The position numbers and the translations under genes were made by a program. Shown here one piece after another: positions 35,271-43,682 of a DNA stretch of 64,000 nt. Numbering within the stretch: position 1 is the first letter of the stretch; each line of letters starts with the position of its first letter. Source of the stretch: Hungateiclostridiaceae bacterium UBA1305 (lineage in GTDB: Bacteria > Bacillota > Clostridia > Acetivibrionales > DTU013); assembly GCA_002307275.1 (NCBI GenBank), contig DBTX01000068.1, forward strand, positions 1 to 64,000, written 5' to 3'. The notes below the pieces were generated by a model, which worked only from the letters and a program-made list of their open reading frames with translations, had not been told where the DNA came from and made no database searches.

Positions 35271-36569
35271 TTATTCCAGGAATCCTTTGTAATGTCTCAT
35301 CAGCATCTGTGATTCAATCTGCTTCACAGTATCGAGAGCAACGCCGACAAGAATCAGTACGGCCGTACCGCCAAACCACAGTCCTGATATCCCGGTTATA
35401 TTACCGACTATAATCGGGAATATTGTAATTACTGCAAGGAACAAGCCGCCAAACCATGTGATTCTGTTAAGTACCTTGGAAATATAGTCGGAGGTGGCTT
35501 TACCCGGTCTGTAGCCCGGTATGAAACCGCCGTTCTTCTTCATGTTGTTCGCAATCTCAATCGGGTTGAACTGAATCACCGAATAGAAGAACGTGAAGAA
35601 CATGATCATTAACGCATAAACTATAGCATAAAGCCAATTCTTTTCCGGATTTTTAAACAGGTTTACAAACCAATTGTCCGAATTTGCAAAAAACATTGTA
35701 ACAATCGTAGACGGAAACATCATGATGGACATGGCAAATATGATTGGAATAACACCAGCCAGGTTAACCTTGATTGGCAGATGTGTACTCTGTCCGCCAT
35801 ACATCTTTCTTCCAACGACACGCTTTGCATATTGGATCGGTATCCTTCTCTCCGCCTGTTGTACCCATATGACGCCTGCAATGATGGCTACAAATACAGC
35901 AAGTATGAGTATGATAACGATGATCCCGAACACGCCTGTGCCGAAGTTGCCGAGTTTGTAGTTGTCAATGATCGATAGTGCACCCTGCGGTCCTCTTGAA
36001 ACAATACCGGCAAATATGATCAGCGATATACCGTTTCCGATACCGAATTCGTTGATTTGTTCACCAAGCCACATAAGGAACGCAGTACCTGCAGTAAAGG
36101 TAAGAACGATTGTCAGGAAGCTCCAAACAGAACCACCGTCGCTTACGCCTCCCTGAGCCTGCAATGTGATATAAAGCGCAACAGCCTGCACGAATCCAAG
36201 TACGACTGTGCCGTACCTCACATACTGCTGTATGATCTTTCTCCCTTCGTCGCCTTCCTTCTGCAATCTTTCCAGTGAAGGGATGGCAACGGTCAACAGC
36301 TGCATGATAATTGACGAGTTGATGTATGGTGTAATACTCATTGCAAAGATTGTTGCAAGTTTGAAAGCGCCGCCTGATACGATATCAAGGAATCCGCCAA
36401 GTGAACCGGCCGAGTTAAGCAGATCGGAAAACTTCTGTGCGTCAATTCCAGGATTAGGTATATGTGAGCCTATCCTGTATACAATAAGCATTGCTACGGT
36501 GAATAGGATCTTTTTGCGCAAATCAGGGATTTTCCACGCATTACGCAGAGTCTCCAGCATTCCGCCCAT
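35271..36569 (-). CDS. secY: Preprotein translocase subunit SecY
   Basis: 432 residues with ten predicted membrane helices. Channel protein of the Sec translocon. Starts with TLRNAWKIPDLRKKILFT; RIGSHIPNPGID, INSSIIMQLL and GYRPGKATSDYI are conserved SecY segments. Starts two bases after the rplO stop. Confidence 0.97.
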   Translation of the reverse strand: MGGMLETLRNAWKIPDLRKKILFTVAMLIVYRIGSHIPNPGIDAQKFSDLLNSAGSLGGFLDIVSGGAFKLATIFAMSITPYINSSIIMQLLTVAIPSLERLQKEGDEGRKIIQQYVRYGTVVLGFVQAVALYITLQAQGGVSDGGSVWSFLTIVLTFTAGTAFLMWLGEQINEFGIGNGISLIIFAGIVSRGPQGALSIIDNYKLGNFGTGVFGIIVIILILAVFVAIIAGVIWVQQAERRIPIQYAKRVVGRKMYGGQSTHLPIKVNLAGVIPIIFAMSIMMFPSTIVTMFFANSDNWFVNLFKNPEKNWLYAIVYALMIMFFTFFYSVIQFNPIEIANNMKKNGGFIPGYRPGKATSDYISKVLNRITWFGGLFLAVITIFPIIVGNITGISGLWFGGTAVLILVGVALDTVKQIESQMLMRHYKGFLE

Positions 36570-36570
36570 A

Positions 36571-37014
36571 CTATACCACCTCTACCTTTCCTCCTGCAGC
36601 TTCAATTTTCTCAGAAGCTGTCTTTGTGAATCTTGCTGCCTGAACAGTAAGCTTCTTTGTAAGTACGCCGTTTCCAAGAACAGAAACGCCGTCATACAAT
36701 TTCTTTGCCATTCCCTTTTCCTTAAGGAGTTCGCCGTTAACAACGGTACCATCCTCAAACACATTCAAGGATGACACGTTTATTTCTTCATAAACATTTG
36801 CAAAGTCTTTATTGTTGAAGCCTCTCTTGGGTACTCTTCTATAGAGAGGCATCTGTCCGCCTTCGAAACCTGGTCTTACTCCGCCGCCGGCACGAGCATT
36901 CTGACCCTTGTGGCCGTGACCGCCGGTCTTTCCGTTACCGGAACCAACGCCTCTGCCTTTTCTGGTCGATGCTTTTTTCGCACCCGCTACAGGATGCAAT
37001 TCATGTAGTTTCAA
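36571..37014 (-). CDS. rplO: 50S ribosomal protein L15
   Basis: 147 residues. KLHELHPVAGAKKASTRKGR, the Gly-rich GKTGGHGHKGQNARAG and VRPGFEGGQMPLYRRVPKRG are diagnostic. Lies between rpmD and secY with 14-base spacing. Confidence 0.98.
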   Translation of the reverse strand: MKLHELHPVAGAKKASTRKGRGVGSGNGKTGGHGHKGQNARAGGGVRPGFEGGQMPLYRRVPKRGFNNKDFANVYEEINVSSLNVFEDGTVVNGELLKEKGMAKKLYDGVSVLGNGVLTKKLTVQAARFTKTASEKIEAAGGKVEVV

Positions 37015-37028
37015 CTTCTACACCTCCC

Positions 37029-37208
37029 TTATATCTCTTCTACGGATACCAAGTGCGATACCGTTTTTATCATTCCTCTGATCTGAGGATTATCCAGTTG
37101 TTCAACTGAACTTCTGATCTTATGCAAACCAAGAGCCTTTACTGTTGCCTTCTGGTTTGCCTTTGATCTGTTAATGCTTTTCACAAGTATAATTTTAAGT
37201 TTAGCCAC
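37029..37208 (-). CDS. rpmD: 50S ribosomal protein L30
   Basis: 59 residues from GTG 37208, with GGAGG eight bases upstream. The start AKLKIILVKSINRSKANQK and the core KALGLHKIRSSVEQLDNPQI match L30. Sits in the expected place between rpsE and rplO. Confidence 0.97.
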   Translation of the reverse strand: MAKLKIILVKSINRSKANQKATVKALGLHKIRSSVEQLDNPQIRGMIKTVSHLVSVEEI

Positions 37209-37220
37209 TATAGTATCCTC

Positions 37221-37721
37221 CTAACCCAGTATTTCTTCAACGGTTTTACCGCGAAGTCTGGCTACCTCATCAACTGTTTTAAGCTGAGAAAGTGCCTGAA
37301 TAGTTGCGTTAACCATGTTGATAGGGTTGTTGGACCCGAGTGACTTCGTCCTGATATCGTGGATACCAGCCAATTCGAGAACCGCCCTTACAGGGCCGCC
37401 TGCGATAACACCAGTACCAGGTCCTGCTGGTTTCAGAAGTACTCTTCCTGCGCCATACACACCGATTGCTTCATGCGGGATCGTAGTCTCAACAAGCGGA
37501 ATCTTTATCAGATTCTTCTTTGCATCGTCTATTCCCTTTCTGATAGCATCAGGAATTTCAGTAGCCTTGCCCATTCCGCTTCCGATATAGCCGTTTTCAT
37601 CACCGACTACAACGAGAGCACTAAAACGGAAGTTTCTACCGCCCTTTACAACTTTGGTGACACGTCCTATTTTAACGACCTTTTCTTTAAGATCCAATGC
37701 TCCAGCATCAATACGCTGCAA
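37221..37721 (-). CDS. rpsE: 30S ribosomal protein S5
   Basis: 166 residues. DSRBD motif KEKVVKIGRVTKVVKGGRNF, DENGYIGSGMGKATEI and PAGPGTGVIAGGPVRAVLE. Normal length; probable GTG or ATG start at 37721 in agreement with family. Confidence 0.98.
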   Translation of the reverse strand: MQRIDAGALDLKEKVVKIGRVTKVVKGGRNFRFSALVVVGDENGYIGSGMGKATEIPDAIRKGIDDAKKNLIKIPLVETTIPHEAIGVYGAGRVLLKPAGPGTGVIAGGPVRAVLELAGIHDIRTKSLGSNNPINMVNATIQALSQLKTVDEVARLRGKTVEEILG

Positions 37722-37753
37722 TTTTCATCCCTCCTCATTCAATTACTTGTTCC

Positions 37754-38122
37754 CTAAAAATCAAGTCCTGCTTCTCTTGCACCTTCAGCGAGCTCCTTGA
37801 TTCTACCATGATACAGATAGCCGCCTCTGTCGAAAACAACCTGCTTAACGCCCTTTTCAACAGCCTTCTGAGCGATCAGTTTGCCGACTTCCTTGGCTGC
37901 TTCCTTGTTTCCGCCAGTGGCGAGTTTGCCCTTTAATGCTTCATCAAGTGTGGATGTCGCGACAAGAGTAGTTCCTGTCGTATCATCTATAATCTGCACG
38001 TATATATTGTTTAAGCTTCTGAAAACATTGAGCCTTGGACGCTCAGGTGTGCCCTCGATTTTCTTGCGCACCCTGTCATGTTTCCTCAGCCTGATTTCGT
38101 TTTTGTTAGGCTTGTTAATCAT
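37754..38122 (-). CDS. rplR: 50S ribosomal protein L18
   Basis: 122 residues. Binds 5S rRNA. RKHDRVRKKIEGTPERPRL, FRSLNNIYVQIIDD and the C-terminal FDRGGYLYHGRIKELAEGAR are conserved. Confidence 0.98.
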   Translation of the reverse strand: MINKPNKNEIRLRKHDRVRKKIEGTPERPRLNVFRSLNNIYVQIIDDTTGTTLVATSTLDEALKGKLATGGNKEAAKEVGKLIAQKAVEKGVKQVVFDRGGYLYHGRIKELAEGAREAGLDF

Positions 38123-38137
38123 TTTGTCAACTCCCTC

Positions 38138-38686
38138 CTACTTCTTGCCTTTGGCGCCGGTCTTACCTTCTTTGCGCCTGATTACCTCGTAATCATACTT
38201 GATGCCCTTGCCCTTATAGACTTCAGGCGGTCTCTTAATCCTGATCTTCGCGGCAAATTCACCAACCTCCTGCTTGTCACAACCCTTGACGATAAGCTTG
38301 TTCGGTGTGGGAACATCAACTGAAATCCCATCCGGCTCATCCATTTCTACCGGGTGTGAATAGCCAAGAGTTAAAACGAGTTTCTTTCCCTGCTTTTGAG
38401 CCCTATAGCCGACACCGTTTATTTCAAGTGTCTTTTCAAAACCTTTAGTGACTCCATCCACCATGTTGCTCACCAGAGTCCTTGTCAATCCATGAAGGGA
38501 TCTATGCATCTTGCTGTCGGAAGGCCTCTCAACGATGACCTTTGTGCCGTCTTTTTTAATTATCATATCCTTGTGCAGTTCTTTTGTCAAAGTGCCCTTG
38601 GGACCTTTTACAGTCACAATGCTATCTTTTATATCGACATTTACATCTGCGGGTATTTCAATAGGCATTTTACCTATTCTTGACAT
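38138..38686 (-). CDS. rplF: 50S ribosomal protein L6
   Basis: 182 residues. SRIGKMPIEIPADVNV at the start, RSLHGLTRTLVSNMV, and the rRNA-binding loop IRIKRPPEVYKGKGI near the end. Normal length. Confidence 0.98.
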   Translation of the reverse strand: MSRIGKMPIEIPADVNVDIKDSIVTVKGPKGTLTKELHKDMIIKKDGTKVIVERPSDSKMHRSLHGLTRTLVSNMVDGVTKGFEKTLEINGVGYRAQKQGKKLVLTLGYSHPVEMDEPDGISVDVPTPNKLIVKGCDKQEVGEFAAKIRIKRPPEVYKGKGIKYDYEVIRRKEGKTGAKGKK

Positions 38687-38747
38687 TTAAAGCACCTCCT
38701 GTTCTTAATATTACGAGCTCTTTCGAACCCTTTTCAGAATCTACTTG

Positions 38748-39146
38748 TTACCAGATAAACGCAAGTACTTCCCCGCCTACGCCTTCAGCTCTTGCTTTCT
38801 TATCCGTCATGATTCCCCTTGATGTGGAAATAACTGCGACGCCAAGTCCCCCAAGAACCTTCGGCAGTTCGTCCTTGTTCGCATAAACCCTTAAACCGGG
38901 CTTGCTGATTCTCTTGATACCAGTTATTACTTTCTGTTTGTTTGCAGCGTATTTAAGTGAAATCCTTATAAGTCCCTGCTTGTCATCTTCTATTAGCTCG
39001 ACGTTTTTAACAAATCCTTCGTCCAATAATATACGGGCAATATCCTTTTTAATATTCGACGACGGGATGTCAACTGTTTCGTGCTTTGCTGAGCTGGCAT
39101 TTCTGACTCTTGTCAACATGTCAGCGATAGCGTCTGTAATATGCAT
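38748..39146 (-). CDS. rpsH: 30S ribosomal protein S8
   Basis: 132 residues. ITDAIADMLTRVRNA at the start, GLRVYANKDELPKVLGG, and the STSRGIMTDKKAR motif. S8 is the known autoregulator of the spc operon in Escherichia coli; I see no obvious target here. Confidence 0.98.
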   Translation of the reverse strand: MHITDAIADMLTRVRNASSAKHETVDIPSSNIKKDIARILLDEGFVKNVELIEDDKQGLIRISLKYAANKQKVITGIKRISKPGLRVYANKDELPKVLGGLGVAVISTSRGIMTDKKARAEGVGGEVLAFIW

Positions 39147-39171
39147 ATGTTTAACCTCCTTCCAAAGATTG

Positions 39172-39357
39172 TTACCAGCTGGCTTTCTTCACGCCAGGTA
39201 TCTGCCCTTTATACGCCAGAAGTCTGAAGCACAAACGGCATACTCCGAACTTCCTCATGTACGCATGAGGCCTACCGCAAAGCTTACATCTGCTATATGC
39301 CCTGGTACTGTATTTGGCGACTCTTTGCTGCTTAATTATCATTGATTTCTTTGCCAC
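39172..39357 (-). CDS. rpsN: 30S ribosomal protein S14 type Z
   Basis: 61 residues from GTG 39357 with AAAGGAGG five bases upstream. Zinc ligands are CKLC and CRLC, and the tail GQIPGVKKASW is typical of the short zinc form. The palindrome array 39377-39589 begins just upstream of its ribosome site. Confidence 0.97.
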   Translation of the reverse strand: MAKKSMIIKQQRVAKYSTRAYSRCKLCGRPHAYMRKFGVCRLCFRLLAYKGQIPGVKKASW

Positions 39358-39376
39358 GTTTATCCTCCTTTCATCG

Positions 39377-39589
39377 GGGACATTCCTTGGTATGGACTTT
39401 GAAGGTGTGTCCCCATTCCTTGACCGACATTCCTTGGTATTGGACATCAGGGACATTCCTTGGTATGGACTTTGAAGGTGTGTCCCTATTCCTTGTTAAG
39501 GTGTGTCCCCATACCTTGACCGTCATTCCTTGGTAATGGACTCATCTTCAGGGACATTCCTTTTTCAGGATCTTTGAAGGTGTGTCCCT
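39377..39589. repeat. GGGGACA palindrome array between rplE and rpsN
   Basis: Palindromes at 39377-39414 and 39449-39487, a lone right arm at 39498-39510 and a further palindrome at 39550-39589. Arms are the same as at 964-1218 (GGGACATTCC and AAGGTGTGTCCC), but the loops contain TTGGTATGGACTTTG instead. It fills the 255-base gap inside the spc operon and ends a few bases upstream of the rpsN ribosome site. Confidence 0.88.
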
Positions 39590-39612
39590 GTACCTTGAAT
39601 TCCCCTAACCTT

Positions 39613-40155
39613 TTAACCCTGAGTGAACGGCATTCCCATAAGTCTCAGAAGCTCTTTTGCTTCCTCATCTGTCTTGGCAGTAGTAACAAACACGATATCC
39701 ATGCCTCTTACCTTATCTACCTTATCATACTCAATTTCCGGGAACATAATTTGTTCCTTCACACCCATTGAGAAATTTCCTCTTCCGTCAAAGGAATTTA
39801 CCGATATCCCCCTGAAGTCTCTTACTCTTGGAAGTGCTACATTGAACAGTTTGTCTACGAATTCATACATTTTGCTGCTGCGAAGTGTAACCTTGCAGCC
39901 GATATTCATACCCTGTCTCAGCTTGAAGTTCGCGATGGATTTCTTAGCTTTCGTAATAACCGGCCTTTGACCCGTTATGATTGCCAGATCATTCACAGCT
40001 GCGTCCATTGCCTTCGGGTTGTCTTTTACTTCACCTACACCCATATTCAATACTACTTTTTCAAGTTTGGGTATCTGCATTGTGCTGCTATATTTAAACT
40101 TTGCCTGCATTGCAGGAATTACTTCCCCAATATATTTATCCTTAAGCCTGGCCAT
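39613..40155 (-). CDS. rplE: 50S ribosomal protein L5
   Basis: 180 residues. 5S rRNA binding protein. KLEKVVLNMGVGEVKDN, ITGQRPVITKAKKSIA and DFRGISVNSFDGRGNFS are conserved. Normal length. Confidence 0.98.
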   Translation of the reverse strand: MARLKDKYIGEVIPAMQAKFKYSSTMQIPKLEKVVLNMGVGEVKDNPKAMDAAVNDLAIITGQRPVITKAKKSIANFKLRQGMNIGCKVTLRSSKMYEFVDKLFNVALPRVRDFRGISVNSFDGRGNFSMGVKEQIMFPEIEYDKVDKVRGMDIVFVTTAKTDEEAKELLRLMGMPFTQG

Positions 40156-40186
40156 TAGACCTTAACCTCCTTTCAAGAAGAATATC

Positions 40187-40534
40187 CTAGTCTTCTTTTG
40201 ATTCTTTTTGTGTGTCAATGATCTCTCCGCATCTTTTACATACACGATCCTTCTGACCGTCTTCATGCACAAGCTTGGAGATCTTGGTCGGAGCCTTGCA
40301 CCTCTCGCATATCAACATAACCTTTGAGCTGTTGATCGGGGATTCCTGATGGATGATTCCGCCAGCCTGGTACCTGCTTCTGGGTTTCTTATGCTTTGTC
40401 GACATGTTTACGCCCTCTATGAGAACCATCATATCGGCCGGGTTGACTGAAAGCACCTTGCCTTTTTTACCCTTATCCTTGCCTGAGAGTACGTAAACAT
40501 TATCTCCCTTTTTAACATGTATATTATTTGCCAA
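40187..40534 (-). CDS. rplX: 50S ribosomal protein L24 with CxxC pair
   Basis: 115 residues from TTG 40534 (GAGGAGG nine bases upstream). The KOW segment KKGDNVYVLSGKDKGKKGKV is followed by GVNMSTKHKKP and a C-terminal zinc-ribbon-like pair CERC ... CKRCG that Bacillus L24 lacks, then an acidic tail. Its ribosome site directly abuts the structured repeat at 40552-40695. Confidence 0.96.
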   Translation of the reverse strand: MANNIHVKKGDNVYVLSGKDKGKKGKVLSVNPADMMVLIEGVNMSTKHKKPRSRYQAGGIIHQESPINSSKVMLICERCKAPTKISKLVHEDGQKDRVCKRCGEIIDTQKESKED

Positions 40535-40551
40535 TTTAAGCCGCCTCCTCT

Positions 40552-40695
40552 CCTTGGATGTTTTAGAGGTAATTCGCGCCACTGTGGCGCTAAACATCCG
40601 CCTTGGATGTTTTAAATGAAATCCGCGTCATGGACGCTAAACATCCGCCTTGGATGTTTTAAATGAAATCCGCACTATAAAGCGCTAAACATCCT
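40552..40695. repeat. Three direct repeats, each a nested hairpin, between rplN and rplX
   Basis: Units at 40552-40600, 40601-40647 and 40648-40695. Each begins CCTTGGATGTTTTA and ends CTAAACATCC, so the outer stem GGATGTTT/AAACATCC is constant. Inner stems differ: GCGCC/GGCGC, GCGTC/GACGC, and a weaker CGC/GCG in the third. The array abuts the rplX ribosome site, and nearly fills the gap to the rplN stop at 40699. Confidence 0.9.
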
Positions 40696-40698
40696 ACC

Positions 40699-41067
40699 TT
40701 ATAGAACTTCTGGTGCGAGTGACAGTATCTTCATATAATCCTTGTCTCTCAGCTCTCTCGCAACAGGGCCAAAAATACGTGTTCCTTTGGGGTTTTTATC
40801 TTCTTTTATGATAACTGCAGCGTTCTCATCAAACTTGATATACGAACCATCAGGCCTTCTTACGCCCTTCCTGGTACGCACTATGACACATTTGACTACT
40901 TCACCTTTTTTTACAACTCCGCCGGGTGTTGCACTTTTAACCGAAGCAACTATTACGTCACCTATATTGGCATATTTCCTCCAAGAGCCGCCAAGCACCT
41001 TGATGCACATCATTTCTTTGGCTCCTGTGTTATCTGCTGATTTTACCATCGACTGAACCTGTATCAT
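40699..41067 (-). CDS. rplN: 50S ribosomal protein L14
   Basis: 122 residues, the usual length. IQVQSMVKSADNTGAKEM, ATPGGVVKKGEVVKCVIVR and GTRIFGPVARELRDK are diagnostic. Confidence 0.98.
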   Translation of the reverse strand: MIQVQSMVKSADNTGAKEMMCIKVLGGSWRKYANIGDVIVASVKSATPGGVVKKGEVVKCVIVRTRKGVRRPDGSYIKFDENAAVIIKEDKNPKGTRIFGPVARELRDKDYMKILSLAPEVL

Positions 41068-41110
41068 GCCAGTACCTCCTTCCAGTTATACTTCACTTTG
41101 AAATCGGCTG

Positions 41111-41368
41111 CTATTTAGCCTTTTCTACGATTTCAACGAGCCTCCACCTTTTTTCCTTGCTAAGCGGGCGAGTCTCCATAACTTTAACTTTATCACCGTT
41201 CTTGCATTCGTTATTTTCATCATGAGCCTTCAGTTTGTAAGTCCTCTTGACGATTTTCTTGTACAAGGGGTGTTTTACTCTTGTCTCTATAGCAACAACA
41301 ATCGTTTTGTCCATCTTGTCGCTGACTACCTTGCCGATCCTGGTTTTCCTTAATGCTCTATCTTCCAA
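41111..41368 (-). CDS. rpsQ: 30S ribosomal protein S17
   Basis: 85 residues. RKTRIGKVVSDKMDKTIVV, HPLYKKIVKRTYKLKAHDE and ETRPLSKEKRWRLVEI. TTG start with AAGGAGG eight bases upstream. Confidence 0.97.
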   Translation of the reverse strand: MEDRALRKTRIGKVVSDKMDKTIVVAIETRVKHPLYKKIVKRTYKLKAHDENNECKNGDKVKVMETRPLSKEKRWRLVEIVEKAK

Positions 41369-41432
41369 GCAGGATGCCTCCTTTCATCTAATAAAATCTC
41401 GGGAGCATCAAGCTCCTTTCGATTTTGGCCGG

Positions 41433-41636
41433 TTAAACTTTAACTGCCTTTATTTCTCGTTCCTTTATTATTGTTTTGACCCGAGCGATTGATTTCTTGC
41501 AATCATTTAACCTCATAGGATTTTCCAGTTGGTTCGTGACAAGCTGGAAACGTAGTTTGAACAGCTCGGATTTAAGCTCGCTCAATTCCTTCTGAAGCTC
41601 TTCCTGCGTCTTATCTCTCATTTCACTGGCTTTCAT
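41433..41636 (-). CDS. rpmC: 50S ribosomal protein L29
   Basis: 67 residues from ATG 41636, with GGTGGTGA upstream. SEMRDKTQEELQKELSELK and LRFQLVTNQLENPMRL are conserved. It overlaps the rplP end by 14 bases. Confidence 0.96.
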   Translation of the reverse strand: MKASEMRDKTQEELQKELSELKSELFKLRFQLVTNQLENPMRLNDCKKSIARVKTIIKEREIKAVKV

Positions 41637-42063
41637 TTGCGTCACCACCCATTTCAGTATCGCGGGCTATGAATTTACACTTGATAGGAAGTTTGTGCAT
41701 TGCAAGTCTCATAGCTTCCTTTGCCGTTTCCTCCGTCATTCCCGCAATTTCAAATAATACTCTTCCCGGCTTGACTACTGCCACCCAGTATTCAGGTGAG
41801 CCCTTACCACTACCCATGCGGGTTTCGGCTGGCTTCTTCGTAACCGGCTTGTCAGGGAATATTTTTATCCATACCTGACCGCCCCTCTTTGTAAAACGTG
41901 TCATTGCTATTCTGGCAGCTTCAATCTGATTACTGGTGATCCAGGCTGGTTCCATTGCCTGAAGTCCGAATTCTCCGTTTGATATGAAGTTGCCTCTGGA
42001 AGCAACACCTGTCATTCTGCCTCTGTGTACTCTTCTGCGCTTTACTCTTTTCGGCATTAACAT
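41623..42063 (-). CDS. rplP: 50S ribosomal protein L16
   Basis: 146 residues. MPKRVKRRRVHRGRMTG, EPAWITSNQIEAARIAMTR, the GSGKGSPEYWVAVVKPG motif. Start overlaps the rpsC stop (TAATG). Confidence 0.98.
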   Translation of the reverse strand: MLMPKRVKRRRVHRGRMTGVASRGNFISNGEFGLQAMEPAWITSNQIEAARIAMTRFTKRGGQVWIKIFPDKPVTKKPAETRMGSGKGSPEYWVAVVKPGRVLFEIAGMTEETAKEAMRLAMHKLPIKCKFIARDTEMGGDANESQ

Positions 42064-42734
42064 TATCGATCGCCTCCTTCCGCTTTCTTTTCCTTCTTGA
42101 CAGCGGGAAGAACTTCACCCTTATATATCCAGGCCTTGACACCGAGTTTTCCGTAAGTTGTATTTGCTTCGGCAAAACCATAGTCGATATCCGCCCTGAG
42201 TGTCTGAAGAGGTATGGTTCCCTCGTGATAGTGCTCTGTCCTGGCAATTTCAGCGCCGCCAAGTCTGCCGGCCACTGCGGTTTTGATACCCTTTGCTCCA
42301 AGCTTCATTGTCCTTGTCATTGCCTGCTTCATTGCTCTCCTGAAGGAAATTCTCTTTTCGAGCTGGCCGGCGATATTCTCGGCAACAAGCTGCGCATCCA
42401 TCTCAGGTGACTTGATTTCAGTAATGTTTATAAGGACGCTTTTGCCTGTAAGTGCTTCAACTTCCTTACGAAGTTCTTCAATTCCGGCTCCGCCCTTGCC
42501 TATTACTAGACCGGGTTTGGCTGTATGGACATTTACCTTGATCTTGTTTGCAGCTCTTTCGATTTCAATCCTGGAAATGCCGGAAATATATAATTTCTTC
42601 TTAATGAACCTTCTGATCTTAACATCTTCAACCAAAAGATCACCAAAGTTTTTCTTATTGGCATACCATTTGGTGTCCCAGTCCTTGATAATTCCTATTC
42701 TCAATCCATGTGGATTTACCTTCTGGCCCATCAT
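42063..42734 (-). CDS. rpsC: 30S ribosomal protein S3
   Basis: 223 residues. KH domain with KPGLVIGKGGAGIEELRKE, then FRRAMKQAMTRTMK and IARTEHYHEGTIPLQTLRA. Normal length; begins VNPHGLRIGIIKDWDTKW. Confidence 0.98.
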   Translation of the reverse strand: MMGQKVNPHGLRIGIIKDWDTKWYANKKNFGDLLVEDVKIRRFIKKKLYISGISRIEIERAANKIKVNVHTAKPGLVIGKGGAGIEELRKEVEALTGKSVLINITEIKSPEMDAQLVAENIAGQLEKRISFRRAMKQAMTRTMKLGAKGIKTAVAGRLGGAEIARTEHYHEGTIPLQTLRADIDYGFAEANTTYGKLGVKAWIYKGEVLPAVKKEKKAEGGDR

Positions 42735-42750
42735 CCAACCTCCTTCTGGC

Positions 42751-43233
42751 TTATTTTCTTTCCTTCAATACTACAGTGATATGACTTGTCCTCTTCCTGA
42801 TCCTATTTGCGCTTCCCTTTGCTCTGGGCATAATCCTTTTCAGTGTCGGTCCCTGGGTTGCATATGCTTCAGCTACAAAAAGCTCGTCTCTGTTGAGTCC
42901 TTTGCTTGGGTCGTTTGCTGCATTGGCCTCAGCTGATTTCAAAAGCTTCAACAATAACTCCGAAGCGGCCTTGGGTGTATATTTCACGATACCGTAAGCC
43001 TCGTCTATGTTTTTGTCTTTTATAAGATCCAGAACGATTTTAACCTTTCTTGATGAGATCCTGGCGTGGTTGAGCACTGCTCTTCCTTCATCCTTGCCTA
43101 TTCCAAGCACCTTTTTCTCCTTTTTCGTCAGGAGAGCAGGCTTCTGAAACAGTCTGTGTGTCGTGTTAAAATCATCCAGTATTTGATCCTTTTCTTTAAG
43201 AAGTTCTTCTTTTGATCTTACCTTCTTTTCCAA
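42751..43233 (-). CDS. rplV: 50S ribosomal protein L22 with N-terminal extension
   Basis: 160 residues; L22 is normally 110-118. The conserved part starts near residue 50 (NHARISSRKVKIVLDLI) and ends with RIMPRAKGSANRIRKRTSHI, including the long beta hairpin that lines the exit tunnel. The extra 45-50 N-terminal residues are Lys/Glu-rich and predicted helical. The ribosome site (GGAGG) fits the distal start, so the extension seems to be translated. Confidence 0.95.
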   Translation of the reverse strand: MEKKVRSKEELLKEKDQILDDFNTTHRLFQKPALLTKKEKKVLGIGKDEGRAVLNHARISSRKVKIVLDLIKDKNIDEAYGIVKYTPKAASELLLKLLKSAEANAANDPSKGLNRDELFVAEAYATQGPTLKRIMPRAKGSANRIRKRTSHITVVLKERK

Positions 43234-43307
43234 CTGGAATTCCTCCTTTCGGCATTAAGCTTGTTACTTGGCATGATGTGACCGTTTTGATTTCTCAAAG
43301 CCGGTCA

Positions 43308-43592
43308 TTACTTAAGAGTAGTGGACTTTTCCGTGTGGTGCCCATGTCCTCTGAATGTCCTTGTCGGTGCAAATTCACCAAGCTTATGGCCCACCATTTC
43401 TTCAGTCATATATACTGGTACATGCTTTCTGCCGTCATGTACTGCAATAGTATGTCCAACCATCTGAGGGTAAATCGTTGACGCTCTGGACCAGCTCTTC
43501 AGAACTCTTTTCTCATTGGTCTTGTTCATGTCCTCAACCTTCTTCAGAAGCCTCAGGTCAACATATGGTCCCTTTTTTAAAGATCTGCTCAT
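43308..43592 (-). CDS. rpsS: 30S ribosomal protein S19
   Basis: 94 residues. SRSLKKGPYVDLRLLKKVE, SRASTIYPQMVGHTIAVHDG and EMVGHKLGEFAPTRTFRGH. Normal length. Confidence 0.98.
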   Translation of the reverse strand: MSRSLKKGPYVDLRLLKKVEDMNKTNEKRVLKSWSRASTIYPQMVGHTIAVHDGRKHVPVYMTEEMVGHKLGEFAPTRTFRGHGHHTEKSTTLK

Positions 43593-43682
43593 TTGGTAGT
43601 AGTCCTCCTTTCCTTACTCCGGAAAGCACCTGCAGCCTGACTGACAATCTTGTCGATGCTGCTGACCGTTCCGCAATGTTAA

